11,521 nucleotides of DNA from Larix sibirica (lineage: Eukaryota; Streptophyta; Pinopsida; Pinales; Pinaceae). This document shows positions 1-9,540 of the stretch, piece after piece (the stretch's first letter is position 1; the number at the start of each line of letters is the position of its first letter). The stretch is from positions 29,179 to 40,699 of the forward strand of contig NWUY0300013928.1 in assembly GCA_004151065.3 (NCBI GenBank), given 5' to 3'. The notes under the pieces were generated by a model. It saw nothing but the letters and a program-made list of their open reading frames with translations, was not told the DNA's origin and made no database searches. The translations under genes and the position numbers were made by a program.

Positions 1-880
1 AAAAAAAGTTGATATATAATTTACCTTAACCATGTTGTTAATTTTTAGGTTTCCAAACTTTACATTTTCTTCAAAAGGTTCAAAAGTATCTAAATCATTT
101 ATAAGATGTGAAATCTGTACATTTCTTATAATATATTTATTTAATAAGATACATCGAGATTTAAACTAGGGTTGTAGAATTAGTAAATATATAATTTTTT
201 ACAAAATTCTAATTTAATATTTTTTATGATATCTTTCTTAGTTTATATTTCAATGATATTATGGGTATATTAAGGAGTGTCTCTATTTCAATGTTGAAGT
301 ATGGTAATAATTAGGATTTAATCTATACAATCAAGATAAATAAAAAATATAGGAGAGTAATATATTGTTAATGCTTGTTGTGTGGTTTATGGATGTAATT
401 TGAGTTGAATTTGTATTCAACTTCATTATTGGTTTTTTAGTTCCACAAATTTAAAAATTTGTTTGAGGCTCTTTAAGCCGATATATGTAATAATATTTTT
501 AACATCTCAAATTATTTACCTAAAATTAAGCACATAATTTTTGTTTTGTAAGGTAATGTACATGTTTGCATTCATTGTTCACTTTGTTTATTTGGCTCAT
601 CCATTTTGGTAGGATGGTTGTTTTTATAAATATGTTTACATCGTTGATAGTTTCCAAACTAGTTGGTAGTTTTTCATTGTTTTCTGCACGTGACATGCTA
701 GCAGATTTTCATAGTTTCTCTGCTCATTTATAATAGTTCTTAAAATATTTATTTCATATTGATGATAAAAATATTGCTATTAGGATTTAATTAAGAGACT
801 TGGTTCAAAAGTACCACACCTTAATACATAAGGTCTAGAGCCCTAGCCAGATTGACTAGCCTTCACTATCGCTGGTTATA

Positions 881-900
881 AATATTGTCATAGCAATATT
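881..900. repeat. Short perfect inverted repeat (hairpin)
   Basis: AATATTG at 881-887 and CAATATT at 894-900 are perfect 7-base arms around a 6-base loop. No T-run or gene end accompanies it. In such AT-rich DNA it may be chance. Confidence 0.4.
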
Positions 901-1130
901 ATTTATCTATTCATCATTGACTATTTTCCATCATCGTCATTTACGTTTATCGTTTATGTTATTATGCTCATTCCCTACATACATATACTTGTTTAATTGT
1001 CCATTGAAGACATGCATAGCATATGCATCAACTTTTATATATATATTTTTATGGTTACTTCATATAGCCAAAATATTCACCTTGTGTTTACATAGGTGAA
1101 TTAATATAAACCTTAAAATATTTAACACTA

Positions 1131-1160
1131 CCTTCATATTCTCAACCTTCATATTCACAT
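1131..1160 (+). repeat. 15-base tandem duplication
   Basis: CCTTCATATTCTCAA at 1131-1145 is followed directly by CCTTCATATTCACAT at 1146-1160, with 13 of 15 bases identical. A related phrase, ACATAGGYGAWTTMATATA, appears just before it near 1091 and again at its end near 1157. The segment therefore looks like a small, decayed local duplication of roughly 65 bases. Confidence 0.5.
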
Positions 1161-2227
1161 AGGCGATTTCATATAGTTATCATGGCCATTATTTGGCATG
1201 CACGATTAACATTGAACTTGCTTATTAAGCTAGCTTAGTTATCTGATGGAGGTCAGATTTACCCCATCGGACTTGCATTAAATGTTCGATATAGTTTTCA
1301 TGGCAATGATGTATTCATTTAGGTCCTTCTTTGTTTATGGTGGCACGCACGGTGGCTTGCTTAGCATTGAGGTAATGCATATCGACGTTTTTTGCAAGCG
1401 TCCATCAAATTCCAAGCTATGAAAACAATCCAAGGTTATAAACATAACTTCGCATAACCTTAAGTTTGGATCCACGTCACATGTTGTGACTTGTGTAAGT
1501 GTAACATTCTCAAATTTCATAAAAATTTAAAATTTTTATTATAAAATATAAATGCTATAATTATTGTGCAGAATATATTTTAAGCGTTTAACTCTTATTA
1601 AGATTAATTAAAAGTGTCGTCTATATAAATACATATGACGATACTCTTCTATATATATACAGACTTATGTAAATTGAAACTGTAATACTGATTTATGTTT
1701 CACGTAATGCCAAGACAGGTTAATGAGTATTTAATTATCTATTTGTCCATATTTTATATTGTCGCCACTTATTGTTTACATATGTCGTAATTCATTTAAT
1801 ATGTCTTAACCATCTTTAAATGTTTATGAAAATACTTAATTCAATAGAGAACATAATGATGTATTAACTACCTCGATGTTGATATTTACATTTATCATTC
1901 CTATTTCATTATGCGATGACTTGGTGTCTTATTCTAATTGTTTTCTTATGTTGGCAAGTGGTTCCTAAAGCAGTCTTGGGGTTTACTTAGCTATGAAGCT
2001 AATGCACTATGACTTACTTGCTGAGGTTATAGGTTGGGTCTTTACAAGCTCTGCTTATTATTCATTAGCTAAATTTTGAGCTAGCTATATAATGTGCACA
2101 AGGAATATTTTAAGACCCTAACTCAATTCATGAAGGTTACGTTTTAGCCTTAAGGGTCTTTATACTAGGTAATGGCATTAAAGTGTTTTGTAAATAAAAC
2201 AAGGGTCAAGGTATTTCGGTGCTTATG

Positions 2228-2270
2228 CACTTATAATCTTTGATGACCAAACTATCACTTATAATCTTTG
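2228..2270 (+). repeat. Direct repeat of 15 bases, 28-base spacing, inside repeat A
   Basis: CACTTATAATCTTTG occurs at 2228-2242 and again, identically, at 2256-2270. It lies upstream of the promoter-like part of repeat A. No equivalent pair is visible at the matching place in repeat B, so it is probably a local duplication specific to this copy. Confidence 0.6.
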
Positions 2271-2349
2271 GATACAAATCAAATCAATGGAACCTTGTAC
2301 ACGGTGCACACAAATCTTATAAATTTGTTCATAAGGAGAGAGGGACCCG

Positions 2350-2456
2350 AACTATAGGCAGTGGGTATAAAATTGAAATGTAATGGTTGACAGACATCAT
2401 ATTAACTGCCATCACGTGAAGTTGGTGGGAGAGACACATATGGAACAAAACCCTAA
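2350..2456 (+). promoter_or_regulatory. Promoter-like module of repeat A (TATA, G-box, telo-box)
   Basis: AACTATAGGCA (2350-2360) is followed by TATAAAA (2366-2372), the palindrome TCACGTGA with a CACGTG G-box core (2413-2418), and an exact AAACCCTAA telo-box (2448-2456). In plants, G-boxes bind bZIP and bHLH factors. Telo-boxes are common near the starts of ribosomal-protein and other growth genes. The same words recur in the same order in copy B, which is the main support. Activity is inferred only. Confidence 0.4.
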
Positions 2457-2499
2457 GTCTCCGCTGAGGTTTGCATTATTATCGTTGTTTGCTTGAGCG

Positions 2500-2869
2500 T
2501 TGAAGATCCGAGCTCTCTTTCTTGGCAGCCATGGCTGCCATGGAAGACCTGCAAGTCTCTGCATTAAACTTGAAACCACGGTTGAGTTCTTGGTTAAAGA
2601 TTGTTGCTCTCGGGCTGTGCTCAAAAGCTTTAGCTACGTTGTAGGGTTTCTACAATCTCTGCCTCGCCTTGGTCCGGATTACAGAGGTAAGGGTTTAACA
2701 ATGATGTTTTCCTTTAAGTTCTTCGTTTAGAAATTATTTGATGTCACTGTATGAACAGTTTGCATTTTAATGGAAGGAAGGGCTTTCGAGTTTTTATCGG
2801 TTCGTGTTTAGTACTCAAGGCTACAGTAGTATGGATAGAGAAGCATCTCCGGTGGTTGAAATAGCCACG
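2500..2869 (+). other. Exon-like stretches with GT-AG signals in repeat A
   Basis: A less AT-rich stretch holds an open frame of 76 codons (2500-2730) that runs into a donor-like AG/GTAAGG (GT at 2687-2688). After 133 bases there is an acceptor-like TACTCAAG (AG at 2818-2819). A 50-base stretch from 2820 to 2869 then ends in a second donor, ACG/GTAAGC. Copy B has both donors and a comparable acceptor at matching positions, and the open frame meets the first donor in the same phase in both copies. A second frame starting at ATG 2531 stops after 37 codons. The translations match no family I know. This may be a spliced leader of a transcribed repeat or a decayed exon. Splicing is not shown. Confidence 0.3.
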
Positions 2870-3182
2870 GTAAGCCTTGGGTTTTGCTCAGCGGTTCCTC
2901 TGTCAACATATAATTAGTTAAAAAGATAGTATTTGAACTTGTTTGTATTTATAGTAGTGCCTCGGGCATTTGAATAGATGTTTACAAACTCGTAAAGTTT
3001 TACTGTGGGGTTTCGGCCTCTGTTCAATAATATGAGTGATTCAATATTTTTATTTATGTTTGGAACTGTGTTGGGTTCCTATGTCGTGACTGTTACTATC
3101 AGGCTTAATGTATTAAGGTAACCCCTTTCTTGTTGTTATGGTACTGCGCAATTTATATGTATATAAATATATACTATTTATT

Positions 3183-3366
3183 GGGCATAAACCCTATTTT
3201 GTTGGCTCGACCGATCGTGAACAAGTGAAAACGTGGTTTTTTTTTTATTTTATCGTTTTATTTAGGTGAACCCATTCGCACAGGGTTTTGTGAACTCAAT
3301 TTAGTTGTTTAGGCATTCTTAATGTACTTTAAACGTTACTATATTTGCCATTTAAGGGATAAACCC
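3183..3366 (+). repeat. GGG...CCC dyads in the tail of repeat A
   Basis: GGGCATAAACCC lies at 3183-3194 and GGGATAAACCC at 3356-3366, the latter followed by TAA. The reverse arrangement AACCC...GGGTT (3269-3287) lies between them. Similar words are much more frequent in the tail of copy B. As RNA, each could form a very small stem-loop. The words may also be remains of an internal tandem repeat. Confidence 0.5.
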
Positions 3367-3443
3367 TAAATCTTAATGTAAAATTTCTTAATTTCGACCT
3401 TTATTGTTATTATTTTGTAAATGTATTTATGAATTGTATAAAT

Positions 3444-3483
3444 GGCCTTGGTGAGGAGCTCAAGGCCAAGGCCCCACTAGTGG
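3444..3483. repeat. GC-rich hairpin followed by a 10-base palindrome
   Basis: GGCCTTG (3444-3450) and CAAGGCC (3461-3467) are perfect 7-base arms around a 10-base loop. Six bases later comes the palindrome CCACTAGTGG (3474-3483). It is an isolated GC-rich spot just right of repeat A and may mark the junction between A and unrelated sequence. No T-run follows on the plus strand, so it does not look like a terminator. Confidence 0.5.
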
Positions 3484-3489
3484 ACCTCA

Positions 3490-4560
3490 AGCTAGTGATA
3501 TGCTTATAAGTCTTAGTTTAAGCCTAGAAGATTAATAATGGTAATGCGATTAAAATAAATAACTAAGTCCTCCAAAGAGGAAGGTGAGATGACTAGGAAG
3601 CTGTGAGAGTTCTAGTTTTAGTCATATACATTGATGATAAGGAACTAAAAATGTTCCCTTTAAATTCTTAAAGAACCCACAAAAGAAAAATAGATGGCTA
3701 AATAGGAAATAAGTTTGACGATAAGATATCATAGTAGTATCATACACACTTAAGATAAGTTATCGATTAAGTCCTAGTAAAAGGATACCCAAGCCACCTT
3801 TCTGAAAGAACTCCTAAAACCAAATAGTCAACACTAGGTTAAATTCTTTAGCCTAAGTAAACTATGATTCCTAGCTTAGGGAGGGTGGTCATTACATTAA
3901 AGAATAAATTCAAGAATATCATATATATATCTAAGTAGGTGAAATTATAATTTTAATTGTGATAAATTCATATACATTTTATTAAAAGGTTTAATTCCTC
4001 GTATATTGATAAATCAAAAGGAATATAATATAGATCTGTAAATTATTATATTAAGAATCAATAAGGTGTAATTTCTATCTAAGGAATAAAATAAGTAAAC
4101 ATCACTAAAATATTATGGGATTAATACAAATGAAAGTATTATATTTATAAAGGCTAGTTAACATTATAACTATGGTACCTAATACCAAGAAGAATATTAT
4201 TACAAATTTATATTTTTGTGTTAGAGTGACAATCATGAGAGATGGAAGAGAGAATATGGTTCTTATTTAAGTAGATTGTTTTGGAGTTAAATCCCTTGGA
4301 TGTTATATGTCACCTAATTAAGTTATTTATGTCCTTGAGATATTTGATAATAATTATTGATAGTTCAGAAACATACACATACAAATATACATATAATGGA
4401 AAGGAATGTGGTGTCTTTAGCTAATGATTATACAAAAATAAAAGGAGTTGTGCTAATAAAAAGATTCACAAATAGTTATGATAGCTTAAAGAATTATATA
4501 TGTATATATGAATTATTTAACTCTTTTTTTACCAAATATTATAAAGGAGTCGAGTATTAA
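3490..4560. other. AT-rich intergenic stretch, nothing recognised
   Basis: This stretch has dense stops, many short A/T runs and a TA run near 3920-3930. The one 67-codon frame at 4357-4560 is rich in Asn, Tyr, Ile and Lys, as expected from AT-rich DNA, and has no recognisable motif. I see no gene, RNA or mobile-element end here. Confidence 0.7.
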
Positions 4561-5260
4561 TTAGGTATAAGGGTGGAGTGAGGAACTCGACGAGAGTTTG
4601 GGAAGTTGGCTGTTATAAACGACTACATAACTCGACACTAAGAGTAACAAAGCTCTCGCCACCACCTCCTCATTACTCTCGGCATTAAAACTCAACCACT
4701 CCACTTCCCCACGACCTGTTGAGTATTTAGACAAACCGTGAAGATAGGATTACCTTCGTAGAATTCGCTTTAAGAGGTAAGTGAAGGATATCTCCTTGGA
4801 GTAACGCCTTTCTCAACGATCACCGCCACATGTTTCCATACGGTGAGCCAAGTGTACGTGTTGGTGGGTAGCTGTTGTCTGTTAGAAGATACTCCTTCCT
4901 TCATAAGAGAGCGGGTGAATTTTGTCTCGGGTGTCTGTCACTCGGGAGAGATTGCGGTTTACTGGGCAGGGTCGGATCTCGATTGATTGCCCTGCACTTT
5001 CTTTAAAGAAAAGTCTCTGCGAACAGTGAGAGTATGGATCGATGTACGCAGAGCAGTGGTTACAACATTTTCTTTTGTTGGTCGTTTGTGGCGTGACGGC
5101 GGATTTAGAGTAGGTAGTAGTAGTTCACAAGGAGTCTGGAGTTCGCCGGTGGCTTGGTGGTAGAGCTGGAGAAGACAGTTAGCAACCAATATTGAGGTTT
5201 GATACGAATCCCAGGAACTCTGCGTTGATGTACTGAGATTTCATTCTAATTCTGTTCAAA
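4561..5260. other. CpG-rich block in AT-rich surroundings, no gene recognised
   Basis: CpG dinucleotides are frequent here (for example within 4583-4660, 4800-4860 and 5075-5150) and scarce in the flanks. The block contains a near-perfect plant donor sequence, AG/GTAAGTG, with GT at 4777-4778. A minus-strand open frame of 76 codons (4959-5189) shows no domain that I recognise. TGTTGAG at 4718 resembles the first bases of some copia-type LTRs, but no matching end or primer-binding site is convincing. The block could be a promoter with a first exon, a recent insertion, or an old host exon. The sequence alone does not decide. Confidence 0.4.
4571..4704. repeat. Nested imperfect inverted repeats at the start of a CpG-rich block
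   Basis: GTGGAGTG (4573-4580) followed by CGAGAGT (4591-4597) pairs with ACTCTCG (4675-4681) followed by CACTCCAC (4697-4704), giving an outer pair of arms about 25-30 bases long. An inner pair, CGAGAGTTTG (4591-4600) and CAAAGCTCTCG (4648-4658), reuses part of the left arm. AACTCGAC occurs twice on the plus strand, near 4583-4591 and 4629-4636. The whole could fold in alternative ways. It resembles the end of a small non-autonomous element, but I see no target-site duplication. Confidence 0.5.
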
Positions 5261-8200
5261 ATGTTTAGTTCAGACCTGCGTAGATCCATAAGATATCTCT
5301 GCGAAAAGGTTGATTTCCCACTCACGGATGTATTTATATGTGGTTTCGTATTTTCTTCTGGTTTGATGACTTTCGTCTTTCAAAGTCATAGAGTAATGTT
5401 CATATGGATCCGCTGCCTGACTAAAACTTCTGAAAATAATGCTATGCGATTTCAACCATAGAGTTTTCGCTTAAATAGAAATTAAAATCCCGTAGAGGAA
5501 TTAAACCAACGTTGCACTCCGTCTCTCAGTTCTACAAAGTATAGATCCCAGTACGAGTCATGGAAGCTCTGTTTCTTTTTTTTTAATTTCTGCTAAAGGT
5601 CATTCGTGTGAAGAATGTATCTCAGAAAACATAGTGGGAAAACTCTATGGTAGATATCGATCCACACAGTTTTAATGGAGGTGTTTTTATTAATGCGGGG
5701 GTTTATTAGTTTGAATTTCTTAGTTTGGTTGATGCATTTTCTCTTTTGGTGAATACGTGTTGATGTCGGTCCTGCAATATCTTTCGGTGACTGGATCGTT
5801 ACCCTAAATACCGTCAGCGCTGTAAAATGTTTCTTACACAATAGATTGATCACTTAGAGTTCTGCACTATTTCGAATCTTCCAGATAGTTTACCCTTGAC
5901 GTCTGCCTTGGCTAGGTCTTTAGATGTTCTGAATCGCTAACCTAACTAAGACTTCAGCTTTGGTGTGAAGGCGTTCAAATTATCTCTGTGTTTATATGTT
6001 ATTTTTTTTAGCAGTCATTAATTTTGGTGTCCTCGCATTTATTGAAGGTGTGAAAGGAGGGTAAAAGTATCATCCCCTTACCAAGTCGTCTAGACTATAG
6101 TTACCTTGAGGTAGTTAGTTTTTGTATAATCCGAACCTCCCGTATTTTTCTTTAGATTGAATTTAGGGGATTTCTGTATACTATTTATTTATAGAAACCA
6201 GAGATTGGTGAAAGTTAAAGTCCTTGGGATAATAGTTGGAATTAATAATGATAAATTGAGGTAGATTCTTTTTATGCATAAATATGATATTACAAAGTGT
6301 CAATTATGTTGAGTAGTTTGATATCATTTCATAAACTTCGAAAGGAATTAAAGGCTTATTAATTAAAAGTAAGGCATAGTTTCATGATCTAAATACGTTG
6401 AATAAAAAGTAAGTTTTGGGTCTTAGACCATGTACATAATGAATAAAATTGTATTCCTTGTTTTTAGGATAAAGAGTTTATTAGTAACTAACGAGAAGAA
6501 AAATATATAAGAATATTACTCTTATTTATACAACTAGGGGTATAAGTATTTTTTATGAATTATATCTTTACCTTTAGAAAGAACTTTAATAATTAAATAA
6601 AAGAGTTTGTTAGTCTTTATTTTTCCCATTACTAAATTGATGAAAAGTGGGTTTGGATATTTTTGTTGTTTGGCATTTCACCAAAACTAATTTGACCTGT
6701 ATGAGTGGTACCATCATTGATTGTAACGTCAGCAATCCAAAAGTCTCTCTATGAGAGAAGTTAGGAAAAAATAGGGAAGTGATTAACATGCAACATTTGA
6801 GTTGCGAGTTGTAACCTTCTATCTTGATTAATAGATTAATACAACACAACCCATTTTTGGACCCTTTTTGGACGTAGCCTAAGTTCGGGTGAACCACGTT
6901 TATCTTTGGTCTCTTGTGTATGTCTTAGTTTCATATGTATGTATGTACTTGTGTTGGGATTGATTATTTAAATGTGTACCTTGTCGATCATTTGATCATA
7001 TGTTATATATACTGAATACCTATAATTTATTGGACATGATTCATATGATTCGTTGTAAATCTATATGAAGAGCAATGATACTCATGTTAGAAATATTTGA
7101 AGGAAAATTGTGTTAGATAATATAAATTACATGACTATAAGGAAATAGATTGATGTTAATTTTCTGTTGATTATACAACGTAGTATAGATATGTGTTATT
7201 AAAGCAAATTTTCTATTTAGTATAAGGTTGTTCTCTTACTTTTATAAATGTCCAAATAGGAATAAAGAGATTGCATAGAATAGGAAGTATCACATCATTC
7301 AAATATAGAGTTATAAATGGAGCTCAATGTCATCACAACATTGATGATTGTATACCTGAGTATTAGGATATTTTCCAGTTTATTATCATTTAGACAATTA
7401 ACTAATTAATAATAATTTATGAGATGTTAAAATTTCGCATTTTATTCAAACAGTAATAAGAATCGATCCCTTGACTTGTTTTAAGGTAATAAACCTAACT
7501 GTTTATTATTTAGTTAGATGCCACGAGCTCTATCTGAGCGTAATGTGTTAATGTATTAAAGTCTCTTAGCTGTATAAGATTTATTTATTTAAGGGAAATT
7601 GCTAGGATTCTATACCTTAAGCACAATCGTGCTTAGTTCGTATCTTTCTGACTCTGGAGGAAAGTATAACCCTATTCAGTTACTATACATACGTTGAGTT
7701 TATAATAACTTGTTTTATAAAAGAGTTCTATAATTGTTTAGAACTTGTAATGGTGATTCATGTTCGTTTTGTTTTGATAAATATTTTGAGGATTAGAAGC
7801 ATAGCCCTGAGCCTCTAAATGCTCAATAAATGGATATTGTTTTAATATAATGTTATATTTGTTTATGATATCTTTCAAGTAAATATTACTTTACGTTATT
7901 TCTATTTTAAATTCGGTGATAAAATTATAAATGTTTCTTAAAGGTTAAGACATTATTTTTTTTGTAAGTGTACAGAGATAATAGTAGATATTTCGGTTTA
8001 TAAATGGTATCTGTATCTAGTTTGATTTTCGTAATATATAGTCTATTTCATGGTACTTAGTGTCAATGGTAATTTCTAACAATATGTTTGATTATTATCT
8101 TAGTTAGTTATTGTTCTACATTTATTTTGAACTGTAAAAGATATAGATTGTAAATCTAAATATTCTGAGTATTATTTTAATATATATTTTATATTTCTGC

Positions 8201-8347
8201 CTAAATCTTATTGCAAAATAGAAGATCACTGTTGTAATTAGAACCATACAATTTATTATTGAAAGATCACTCGAATCTACCCACTTAAATAAATCTTTCT
8301 GTACTAGAGTATGTCTCTTCGGAGATTGGAAAATTACAGAAAGAAAT

Positions 8348-8353
8348 TTATTC
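8348..8353 (-). promoter_or_regulatory. Possible polyadenylation signal (AATAAA) downstream of the broken frame
   Basis: On the minus strand, AATAAA lies about 205 bases after the last stop of the broken frame at 8558-9094, in T-rich sequence resembling a plant 3' untranslated region. AATAAA is frequent in AT-rich DNA, so this is weak support for an old transcript. Confidence 0.25.
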
Positions 8354-8523
8354 ATTCAGTTAAATTCTCAGATTCAATCATTCAAACATTTATAAAGAAG
8401 TAAACTATGAGTTCAGTATTTCTAGTCTAACAGTTAAGAAAAATGCAACTTTCAGAGATAGATAGCAGTAAATAATTAAATAACTGAAACAATGAAGAAC
8501 CTGATAACTGTAGAGGAGGACAA

Positions 8524-8524
8524 N
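8524..8524. other. Single ambiguous base (N)
   Basis: One unresolved base lies about 20 bases from the left edge of the GC-richer block. With the NN at 9766-9767 it brackets that block, so the block's joins to its flanks deserve care. Confidence 0.9.
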
Positions 8525-8557
8525 ATCTAAATAACAGAGATAGTAGACCAGCCTGCC

Positions 8558-9094
8558 TTAGTTATTGGAGTAATCCGGCTGCACTGGCTGGGTAGTGGGA
8601 TCCTTGGCAAGGGTGATCCCCAAATGCCTAGCGAGTTGATTCTGGTTATACAGGAGTTGCTTCATCATGTCATGAAGTTCATCCAGCTGAAGAAGAATTT
8701 ATGCCTGAGCTTCATTCCTGTCAATGAGGGCTCTACCTAAAATCTACTTATGGGTCCATTACAAGTCCAAGGTTTTCTGATAGAGGGTGGCCCTACCTCT
8801 GGTGTTTCCGAGATCAGGGATAAGACCCTCGAATTCTTCTTTGATTTCCTCATCCATCAAGCACCTGCGCGAGACCTTAACATCTTCTTCAGCTTCCGTA
8901 ATTTCGTTCTGGGCCTGAATCGGAATTTGCAACTGGTACTTGAAAGCCTTGTCTACCACCCCCCTCATAAGTCTCATGGGCGGGGAGGTGGAAGAGCCTC
9001 CAGGTAGCTCCTCAAGATTTGGCTCAATGTCCAGGAATGGCTTTGCAGAAGCCTGAATTGAATCCTGATGGGTGCGCATCTTCTTGGGTGGCAT
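8558..9094 (-). pseudogene. Broken MPPKK reading frame, probably plant retroelement-derived
   Basis: Starting at ATG (9094-9092), one minus-strand frame runs 178 codons to a TAA at 8560-8558, but it is broken by three in-frame stops: TAA at codon 112, TAG at 117 and TAA at 132. The translation keeps a protein-like character on both sides of the stops. It has a basic start (MPPKK), a Pro/Ser/Gly patch near residues 31-40, and a charged, probably helical stretch near 61-95 (EAEEDVK, DEEIKEEFEG). After the stops comes a leucine-rich segment, LDELHDMMKQLLYNQ (137-151), that looks like a coiled coil. A short N-terminal MPPKK followed by a C-terminal helix resembles uncharacterised open frames in plant retroelements, but I cannot name a family. 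All three stops could come from single C-to-T changes in Gln codons, as expected in methylated silent DNA. A coding frame with no function today is the best reading. Confidence 0.55.
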
Positions 9095-9540
9095 TTTTGT
9101 AGATAGCTCGGGGTGAGACTGATGACCGTGGAGCTCGAGGTAGCAGGAGCAAAGACCGAGGGCGGGGGAAAACTCAGAAGGGGAACACAGGAGGGTCCAG
9201 CTTGTGGGGGAGAGAAGTAACCTGTAACAACAGTGTAGGAATTCAAATCGCCAAAGGTGAAGATTGAGTCCTTGCACAGCAAAACAAGAGAACAGACCGA
9301 GTAAATAGCATGAACAGGGCCAGTAAGGGTCATAATAACCAGAGGACAGCTCCATTCATGTCCGAGAGAGGGAGTCATGATGGAAGTAACTCCTACATGT
9401 TGAGCAGCGAGAAGCAAGATAGGGCACACACGAAAGAGGTCAAAAGACGGGAGTGAAACAGGGTTTTGGGCAGAGGGGCCATCTGCTGGCTTAATGACTT
9501 GCATGGGTGGTGGAGGACGTCTCGGCTGGCACGTGGGCAA
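9095..9540 (-). other. GC-rich region upstream of the broken frame, open in two minus-strand frames
   Basis: Two overlapping minus-strand frames cover this stretch. One starts at 9355 and is in phase with the MPPKK frame. The other starts at 9540, is out of phase, and stays open to 8974. The out-of-phase frame is rich in Pro and Ser (for example SPPQAGPSCVPLLSFPPPS) and Cys/Leu-rich elsewhere. The in-phase extension is rich in Cys, Leu, Tyr and Trp and looks less protein-like, so I keep the MPPKK methionine as the start of the feature below. The stretch may be the 5' leader of the decayed element or the remains of an earlier coding part separated by a frameshift. Neither translation is recognised. 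Confidence 0.35.

Larger units (their letters stand above)
1..2165. other. AT-rich intergenic stretch, no supported gene
   Basis: This is a long AT-rich region with stops in all frames at short intervals. The only open frames (60 codons at 917-1099 on plus and 61 codons at 1335-1520 on minus) have low-complexity or unremarkable translations, so I do not call them. What can be seen are small local structures: a hairpin at 881-900, a 15-base tandem duplication at 1131-1160, and a near-repeat of about 19 bases (ATATAGTTWTCATGGCMAT) at 1171-1189 and 1289-1307. None of them points to a known element. Confidence 0.7.
2166..3370 (+). repeat. Diverged dispersed repeat, copy A (LTR-like or transcribed non-coding repeat)
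   Basis: This stretch aligns by eye, with gaps, to 9804-11116 in the same orientation. Ordered anchors seen here are TAGGTAATGGCATTAAAGT at 2166-2184, AACTATAGGCA at 2350-2360, TCACGTGA at 2412-2419, AAACCCTAA at 2448-2456, a donor-like AG/GTAAGG at 2687, a second donor CGGTAAGCCT near 2870, and GGTTTTGTGA at 3284-3293. The distance to the matching anchor in copy B stays between about 7.55 and 7.64 kb throughout, which is hard to explain by chance. The right part carries GGG...CCC dyads at 3183-3194 and 3356-3366. The family is not recognised. I see no clear TG...CA ends, target-site duplication, primer-binding site or coding domain, so LTR status is only inference. Both boundaries are approximate. 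Confidence 0.6.
5261..8530. other. Intergenic stretch, mixed then very AT-rich, no supported gene
   Basis: From 5261 to about 5870 the base composition is moderate. Overlapping open frames on both strands (66 codons plus at 5261-5461, 61 codons minus at 5270-5455, 86 codons minus at 5593-5853) carry no recognisable motif. From 5870 to 8530 the sequence is very AT-rich. A 95-codon minus-strand frame at 6610-6897 is the longest. I do not recognise it and cannot tell it from chance. A small hairpin, TAAGCAC/GTGCTTA, lies at 7618-7635. No RNA gene or element end was found. Confidence 0.6.

Noticed and set aside
2412-2624. 70-codon minus-strand open frame in repeat A
   Set aside because: It overlaps the plus-strand exon-like stretch, has no counterpart in copy B and shows no motif.
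5041-5075. CGCAGAGCAGTGGTTACAACA, slightly like a copia primer-binding site or a cDNA adapter
   Set aside because: Word order and bases do not match either one well enough, and no LTR end with a matching partner was found.
5593-5853. 86-codon minus-strand open frame
   Set aside because: Lys/Ile/Thr-rich translation without a motif, in a region with overlapping open frames on both strands. Not distinguishable from chance.
6610-6897. 95-codon minus-strand open frame
   Set aside because: No motif recognised. Another frame over 6650-6770 gives an equally plausible peptide-like run, so neither can be separated from chance.
8750-9007. 85-codon plus-strand open frame across the GC-rich block
   Set aside because: It lies directly antisense to the MPPKK frame, and its length fits a shadow of that GC-rich coding stretch. 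The minus-strand translation has the clearer protein character.
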